A DNA stretch of 11,481 nt, taken from the NCBI GenBank assembly GCA_039816825.1, contig JBCBXA010000089.1, forward strand, positions 1 to 11,481. Direction: 5' to 3'. The position numbers were made by a program, and so were the translations under genes. Below are positions 8,426 to 11,481 of this stretch, in pieces. The notes below the pieces were generated by a model. It was not told the origin of the DNA and did not search any database. It saw only the letters and a program-made list of their open reading frames with translations. The stretch is from JBCBXA01 sp039816825. Lineage in GTDB: Bacteria; Pseudomonadota; Alphaproteobacteria; Rhizobiales; Rhizobiaceae. Each line of letters begins with the position of its first letter. Positions within the stretch are counted from its first letter, which is position 1.

Positions 8426-8430
8426 TCCTC
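8426..8430 (-). promoter_or_regulatory. Ribosome binding site deciding the TTG start of cobH
   Basis: GAGGA on the minus strand overlaps the cbiX stop codon (TGA, 8431-8429) and sits 9 bases before TTG 8416. With an in-frame stop immediately upstream and no in-frame ATG near the start of the N-terminal domain, it supports TTG initiation coupled to termination of cbiX. Confidence 0.6.
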
Positions 8431-9604
8431 AGTTCTTCTGCATGGAGCGGGGGCCGTGCGGATGGTCCGCATGAGGATAGGGGTGGTGGGTGTGGGTGTG
8501 GCCACCGCCGTGATGATGATCGTGGCTGTGGTCTCCGTGGTGGTGGTGACCGTGTCCATGCACCCCATGGCCCTCATGCCCGTGCCCGTGAGGCTCAAGC
8601 GCGTTCGGTTCGGCGTGGCTGTGCACCGGTGTAAAGGGCAACCCGTGCTTCTCACAAAACTCTGGATCCCGGCAGGAGGCGTCGCAATCACCTTTGCAGG
8701 GGCAATTCTCCAGGCCACCGCCAATGCCTTCCACATGGTGATGGTGGCTCTCCTGGGGCAGCCCAACTTGATCTTCAAAGCCGAGCACCTGCGCGCGGTA
8801 TTTGCACATGGCGCAGTTCATGGCTGTCTGGCCTTCAATGATCTCCATCGCCCGCTCACGGAATGTGGCGATCACCTGCTCATGATTGCCCAGATAGCTC
8901 GCTTTGCAAAACTGGATGCTGGGGTGCCGCTCCGCGACCTCATCGGTGTATTTGTAGATCCGCTTGATCAGGACGCCGGTGAACAGGAAGTAGGGCATCA
9001 CGATCACGCGCTTGTAGCCAAGGCGCGCCGCGTGTTCCAAACCCGGTTCAACAAGCGGGAAGGTGACGCCGGAATAGCAGACCTCGCCCCAGCCAAAGCC
9101 GAAGCCCTCCCACAAAAGGCGCATCACTTTGGAGATGTTGGAGTTGGCGTCAGGGTCTGAAGATCCGCGCCCAACGACCATCAAAAGCGTGTCTTCCTTG
9201 GCAACAGGGCCATGCTCGCGGTCCGCATCGTCCACTGCGGCCTGGATCCGGTCGGCCGCGGCGCGCATCATCTTGGGGTCAATACCAAGCTCCCGGCCAT
9301 AGTCGACGCGAATGGCGTGCTGCGCTGCATAAGTGTTCAGCACCGATGGAATGTCGTTCTTGGCGTGGCCCGCGGCAAACAGCATTCCCGGCACAGCCAG
9401 CACACGTGTCACGCCCTGCTCACGCAAGCTGTCCAGCCCTGCAGCGATCACGGGGTTGCAGAACTCCAGATAGCCGTACTCAACCGGAACGTCCGGCATA
9501 ACGTCGCGAAGTCCCTCAGCAACGGTGGAGAATTCGCGTGCTGCATTCTGGTTACGGCTGCCGTGGCCGCATACCATGATGCCAATTTTCTCATTCTCGC
9601 TCAT
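8429..9604 (-). CDS. cbiX: Sirohydrochlorin cobaltochelatase CbiX, long form with MXCXXC and His/Cys-rich tail
   Basis: CbiX inserts Co2+ into sirohydrochlorin, starting the early-cobalt route. The 391 residues hold two chelatase half-domains: IMVCGHGSRNQNA (9-21) with metal-site His14, and PGMLFAAGHAKNDIPSVL (72-89) with His80; MVVGRGSSDPDAN (142-154) and MPYFLFTGVLIKRI (203-216) belong to the second half. After the core comes M262-N-C-A-M-C267, the MXCXXC motif reported to hold a 4Fe-4S centre in Bacillus megaterium CbiX(L). Then follow HHHH (287-290), a Cys cluster (Cys301, 303, 307, 311, 317) and a tail with 24 histidines between 328 and 383. The tail probably binds or stores cobalt (inference). 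ATG 9604 overlaps the upstream small-protein stop by 4 bases. cobH begins 12 bases after its stop, in the same frame. Confidence 0.95.
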   Translation of the reverse strand: MSENEKIGIMVCGHGSRNQNAAREFSTVAEGLRDVMPDVPVEYGYLEFCNPVIAAGLDSLREQGVTRVLAVPGMLFAAGHAKNDIPSVLNTYAAQHAIRVDYGRELGIDPKMMRAAADRIQAAVDDADREHGPVAKEDTLLMVVGRGSSDPDANSNISKVMRLLWEGFGFGWGEVCYSGVTFPLVEPGLEHAARLGYKRVIVMPYFLFTGVLIKRIYKYTDEVAERHPSIQFCKASYLGNHEQVIATFRERAMEIIEGQTAMNCAMCKYRAQVLGFEDQVGLPQESHHHHVEGIGGGLENCPCKGDCDASCRDPEFCEKHGLPFTPVHSHAEPNALEPHGHGHEGHGVHGHGHHHHGDHSHDHHHGGGHTHTHHPYPHADHPHGPRSMQKN

Positions 9605-9852
9605 GCTGACGCCTGCGCCTCGGTTTCTTCGGCCTCGCAGTCTTCATCAACCTCGGGCTCTTCGCTCTGCTGGCCAGCCTTTCGCCACTTCGCAAGCCCG
9701 GCGCCAATGGCCATGGCGCCGACGGCGGCACCCAGTGCGATCCAGTGACCGTGTCCAGCCAACTCACCCAGATGGCCTGCATGTGCCCATGCAGGCAAAG
9801 CAGGAAGAACCAGCCCGATAGATACGCCGGAAAGTTTCAATGTGCGGATCAT
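9601..9852 (-). CDS. Small exported single-span protein with HAGH...HGH motif (DUF6732-like)
   Basis: First gene of the minus-strand cob operon, 83 residues. Residues 1-23 look like a signal peptide (MIRTLKL basic start, hydrophobic core, PAWA before the predicted cut). The mature protein would start HAGHLGELAGHGH (24-36; His24, 27, 34, 36), then one membrane segment (about 37-54), a short basic stretch (KWRK) and an acidic C-terminal tail (64-79) with one Cys. I believe this matches DUF6732, a small alphaproteobacterial family of unknown function. A His-rich mature N-terminus recalls Co/Ni transport proteins such as HupE and CbtB. With the 4-base overlap with cbiX, a cobalt-binding role at the membrane is a reasonable inference, not shown. 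A strong Shine-Dalgarno sits in front. Confidence 0.82.
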   Translation of the reverse strand: MIRTLKLSGVSIGLVLPALPAWAHAGHLGELAGHGHWIALGAAVGAMAIGAGLAKWRKAGQQSEEPEVDEDCEAEETEAQASA

Positions 9853-9857
9853 ACCTC

Positions 9858-9863
9858 ACCTCC
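9858..9863 (-). promoter_or_regulatory. Shine-Dalgarno of the operon's first gene
   Basis: GGAGGT on the minus strand, 5 bases before ATG 9852. It is the strongest ribosome site in the window and fixes the start of the small exported protein. It lies just downstream of the foldable leader, so leader folding could affect its access. Confidence 0.75.
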
Positions 9864-9876
9864 GAAATGCTCGTGC

Positions 9877-9979
9877 TGAGGCTTGGGGCGAAGCGCCCCC
9901 TCGAAATACGGTTTCCGCCTCTTGGCTCCCGAATTGGGTCAGCCTCATCAGAATGTCTTTCAGCCGCCTTTGGCACCGT
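9877..9979 (-). promoter_or_regulatory. Foldable 5' leader of the cob operon with two competing pairings
   Basis: On the minus strand the leader can form an outer helix (ACGGTGCC, 9979-9972, with GGC 9919-9917 and ACCGT 9912-9908, four bases bulged). Inside it is a hairpin (plus 9924-9944: GGCT/AGCC and CCC/GGG around a 5-base loop). A separate exact 7-base repeat, TGAGGCT at 9947-9941 with AGCCTCA at 9883-9877, would break the inner hairpin, so the two folds exclude each other. Position before the first cob gene and its ribosome site suggests regulation, possibly ligand-responsive. I could not match the cobalamin riboswitch core or B12 box, so the identity is open. Pairings were found by eye, with no energy calculation. 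Confidence 0.35.
9885..9899. repeat. GC-rich 6-bp hairpin in the leader
   Basis: GGGGCG (9885-9890), a 3-base loop and CGCCCC (9894-9899) form a perfect stem on either strand. Neither strand has a T-run after it, so it is not a classical intrinsic terminator. On the operon strand it lies between the two arms of the long-range 7-base pairing. Confidence 0.5.
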
Positions 9980-9990
9980 TGTCAGGTAGG

Positions 9991-10017
9991 CTTATGGGCC
10001 CCTGAGTCTCCGGTCAA
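9991..10017 (-). promoter_or_regulatory. Possible promoter of the minus-strand cob operon
   Basis: TTGACC (10017-10012) resembles a sigma-70-type -35 box. CATAAG (9996-9991) is a weak -10 candidate after a 15-base spacer, shorter than the usual 16-18. It would start transcription just upstream of the foldable leader. Alphaproteobacterial promoters are hard to call by eye, so this is tentative. Confidence 0.3.
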
Positions 10018-10018
10018 A

Positions 10019-10047
10019 CCGAAATGCGACGTGCCTTGTCGAAATGC
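10019..10047. repeat. Tandem direct repeats of CGAAATGC, 20 bp apart
   Basis: CCGAAATGC (10019-10027) and TCGAAATGC (10039-10047) lie exactly 20 bases apart, close to two helix turns. A third copy, CCGAAATGC, is at 9862-9870 at the ribosome site, and a related TCGAAATACG is at 9901-9910. The pair sits between the divergent cob operon and permease gene, where a regulator could bind. The motif is short and I know no matching regulator. Confidence 0.35.
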
Positions 10048-10102
10048 CGAAAAGTCGCGGCTGCGCTGGCATCAGGCGCGTTTGATCGCTAAGCGCCCGA
10101 CC

Positions 10103-10852
10103 ATGGAACTTGCTGAAACCACCATCCTCCTGCTCGTCATCGCCGCCTTCGTCGCGGGATTTATCGATTCGATTGCAGGCGGCGGCGGCTTGATCGCGAT
10201 TCCCGCTCTTTTGGTGGCAGGTTTGCCTCCTTTGGCCGCGCTGGGTACCGGAAAGCTTCAGGCCCTCTTTGGGGCCGGCATGGCAGCCATCGCCTATGCG
10301 CGCGGCGGCCATGTCGACCTTTGGAAGTTGGCTCCTTTGGCGCTTGTGGCTTTTGCAGGGTCGGTCTGCGGCGCACTCCTGGCCACCATTCTTCCGACAA
10401 GACTGTTGGCTCAGGTGATGCCCATCGCGCTCATCACCATCGCGCTGTACTTTGCGGTCAAGCCTGACCCTGGCGAGTTGGAGCGCTCCGCCCGCATTCC
10501 ATTCATCTTTTTTGCGAGCGCCGTCGTGCCCGTCATAGGGTTCTACGATGGCGTGTTCGGCCCGGGAGCAGGATCCTTCTACATGCTCGCCTATGTGGCT
10601 CTGGCCGGCTACGGGCTCCTCAAGGCGACGGCACACACCAAACTGCTCAACTTCGCCTCAAACGTGGGCGGCTTTGTCATCTTCGCAGCGGGCGGGTCCG
10701 TTCTCTGGGGTCTCGGTCTCATGATGGGCGCGGCCCAGATTGCAGGCGCAACCCTCGGCGCCCGGCTGGCCATGAAGAATGGCAGCAAGCTCATCAAGCC
10801 GCTTCTGGTCATCACTTGCCTAGCGATGGCCGGACGGCTGCTGCTGACCTAG
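10103..10852 (+). CDS. TauE/SafE-family (DUF81) membrane permease
   Basis: Predicted inner-membrane transporter of 249 residues with about eight hydrophobic segments. The two family half-repeats are visible: GFIDSIAGGGGLIAIPALL (19-37) and GFYDGVFGPGAGSFYMLAYV (146-165), followed by LLNFASNVGGFVIFAAGG (181-198). TauE/SafE proteins are mostly assigned to organosulfur or sulfite anion export, and some genome-context work links relatives to other substrates; the substrate here is unknown. Being divergent from a cob operon whose first product has a metal-type His motif makes a cobalt-related role possible (inference). The frame is open upstream to 9842, but those 87 codons are non-hydrophobic and lie in the regulatory gap, so ATG 10103 is chosen; no good ribosome site precedes it. 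The stop shares CTAG with the convergent arfB stop. Confidence 0.88.
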   Translation: MELAETTILLLVIAAFVAGFIDSIAGGGGLIAIPALLVAGLPPLAALGTGKLQALFGAGMAAIAYARGGHVDLWKLAPLALVAFAGSVCGALLATILPTRLLAQVMPIALITIALYFAVKPDPGELERSARIPFIFFASAVVPVIGFYDGVFGPGAGSFYMLAYVALAGYGLLKATAHTKLLNFASNVGGFVIFAAGGSVLWGLGLMMGAAQIAGATLGARLAMKNGSKLIKPLLVITCLAMAGRLLLT

Positions 10853-11274
10853 TCGAGCTTCACACGCCCCCGATTGGCCTTGACCTCCCCGCGCTGTTTC
10901 TTGGCGGCCAACCGCCTTTTCTGCGAACCCAGAGTGGGCCGCGTTGCAATGCGCTTGCGCGGCTGAATATTGGCATCGCGGATGAGCTTTTTGAGCCGCT
11001 CCAGCGCATCGCGGCGATTGGCCTCCTGCGTCCGATGCCGCTCCGCATGGATCACCAGCTCACCCTCTTTGGTCAGCCTTGAATCGCCCGAACCTACAAT
11101 ACGGGCCTTCACCCGCTCCGGCAGGTTGGGAGAACCAGCAACGTTGAAGCGAAGCTGCACGGCGCTGGACGTCTTGTTGACGTTCTGCCCGCCGGGGCCC
11201 GACGCGCGCACGAAAACCTCCACGATCTCCCAATCGTGCAAAGAGATGGATCGAGTGATCGCTATGTCGGCCAT
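10849..11274 (-). CDS. arfB: Alternative ribosome-rescue factor ArfB (YaeJ, GGQ peptidyl-tRNA hydrolase)
   Basis: ArfB releases the peptide from ribosomes stalled on mRNAs without a stop codon. The 141 residues equal the usual length. ASGPGGQNVNKTSSAVQLRF (24-43) contains the catalytic GGQ at 28-30 in the release-factor context, and SRLTKEGELVIHAERHRTQE follows. A Lys/Arg-rich tail (RKRIATRPTLGSQKRRLAAK) inserts into the empty mRNA channel in known homologues. ATG 11274 lies 5 bases after the stop of the DUF2161-like gene, so the two are probably co-transcribed. It is unrelated to cobalamin and marks the end of the cob region. Its stop overlaps the permease stop by 4 bases. Confidence 0.96.
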   Translation of the reverse strand: MADIAITRSISLHDWEIVEVFVRASGPGGQNVNKTSSAVQLRFNVAGSPNLPERVKARIVGSGDSRLTKEGELVIHAERHRTQEANRRDALERLKKLIRDANIQPRKRIATRPTLGSQKRRLAAKKQRGEVKANRGRVKLD

Positions 11275-11279
11275 GAAAC

Positions 11280-11481
11280 TTAGGTAGCGCTTTCGCGCAG
11301 TGCCGTCACCGTGTCAGCAAACTCTTCGAGAGCCTCGGCACCCTTTGGGGTGAGGCCATAGATACCCTTCTCCACCCGCTCGAACCAGCCGTAATGGTCC
11401 GCCGACATGATCAAGCGCGCCTTCTCAACGGACGCAGCCTTAGCCACCATAGCTGCTTTTGTTGGCCAACAAAAGCAGCTA
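11280..11481 (-). CDS. C-terminal end of a DUF2161-like (PDDEXK-like) protein, partial
   Basis: An open minus-strand frame enters from the right edge and ends at TAA 11282-11280. The last 61 codons (11465-11283) read PTKAAMVAKAASVEKARLIM, then SADHYGWFERVEKGIYGLTP and KGAEALEEFADTVTALRESAT. The HYGWFERVEKGIYGLTPKG part resembles the winged-helix-like C-terminus of DUF2161 proteins, an alphaproteobacterial family with a PDDEXK-nuclease-like core of unknown function; this is a recollection, not a search. Codons beyond 11465 fall in a perfect palindrome and read SCFCW, which does not fit, so they are probably not true coding sequence. Confidence 0.65.
   Translation of the reverse strand, partial: SCFCWPTKAAMVAKAASVEKARLIMSADHYGWFERVEKGIYGLTPKGAEALEEFADTVTALRESAT
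11450..11481. repeat. Perfect 32-bp palindrome at the window edge
   Basis: TAGCTGCTTTTGTTGG (11450-11465) is followed directly by its exact reverse complement (11466-11481) with no loop, ending on the last base. The inner half fits the flanking reading frame and the outer half does not. This is the pattern of a read or assembly fold-back rather than a biological operator. Confidence 0.9.

Noticed and set aside
8480..8620. Tandem DNA repeat or CRISPR-like array (GGTGGTGGTG / GTGTGGGTGTGG patterns)
   Set aside because: The low-complexity pattern is explained by His codons (CAC/CAT) in the CbiX tail on the minus strand; there are no regular repeat-spacer units.
8456..9160. Long plus-strand open frame of 234 codons with Val/Met-rich sequence
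   Set aside because: It is the antisense shadow of cbiX; the Val/Met-rich part is only the complement of the His-codon repeats.
9885..9899. Intrinsic terminator
   Set aside because: The stem is strong, but there is no T-run on either side and it lies inside the leader of the operon's first gene.
9853..10102. Cobalamin riboswitch in the divergent gap
   Set aside because: Position and size fit, but on neither strand did I find the conserved core (GGTG...CCCGC...ACTGT), the GCCACTG block or a B12 box. It is kept only as an unidentified foldable leader.
9842..10102. N-terminal extension of the TauE/SafE permease (open frame to 9842)
   Set aside because: The 87 extra residues are basic and non-hydrophobic, unlike the family, and the ATG at 10103 gives a normal 249-residue protein.
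1..11481. tRNA, rRNA, insertion sequence or phage genes
   Set aside because: I saw no clover-leaf, rRNA-like or transposase-like sequence. The odd end of cobB and the terminal palindrome do not show element termini.

Overview
The window is about 11.5 kb of GC-rich DNA, almost fully coding, from an alphaproteobacterium. Hyphomicrobiales or Rhodobacterales is the best guess, based on protein resemblance and gene content (CbiD plus a CbiG-CobJ fusion, a DUF6732-like small protein, a DUF2161-like C-terminus, ArfB). That placement is inferred by eye, without a database search.

Nearly all of it is a cobalamin (vitamin B12) corrin-ring gene cluster. On the left edge, minus strand, is the start of cobB/cbiA, which runs off the window. 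Divergent from it, on the plus strand, are cbiD (510-1649) and cobK (1646-2329). Converging on these is a seven-gene minus-strand operon, read from right to left: a small secreted or membrane His-containing protein (9852-9601), cbiX (9604-8429), a DUF429-like/CobH fusion (8416-6839), cobL (6839-5634), cobI (5634-4894), a CbiG-CobJ fusion (4897-3110) and cobM (3113-2340). Most junctions are 1- or 4-base stop/start overlaps, so translation is probably coupled throughout.

The encoded enzymes form an almost unbroken route from sirohydrochlorin to cobyrinic acid a,c-diamide: CbiX inserts cobalt; CobI, CobJ, CobM, CbiD and CobL methylate; CbiG opens the lactone; CobK reduces; CobL also decarboxylates; CobH moves a methyl group; CobB amidates. 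CbiX, CbiG and CbiD together, with no CobG, CobF or CobNST in view, indicate the early-cobalt ('anaerobic') pathway.

A 250-base gap (9853-10102) separates the operon from a divergent TauE/SafE-type permease gene (10103-10852). It holds a possible promoter, a leader that can fold in two mutually exclusive ways, and short tandem repeats. I could not fit it to the cobalamin riboswitch consensus. The permease gene meets arfB (11274-10849) at a shared CTAG. The 3' end of a DUF2161-like gene follows, and the window stops in a perfect 32-base palindrome that looks like a fold-back artefact.

Most worth a second look: the uncharacterised DUF429-like domain fused to CobH; the possible cobalt-handling set (permease, small His protein, His/Cys-rich CbiX tail); the structured leader; and the abrupt loss of family similarity in cobB near the left edge.
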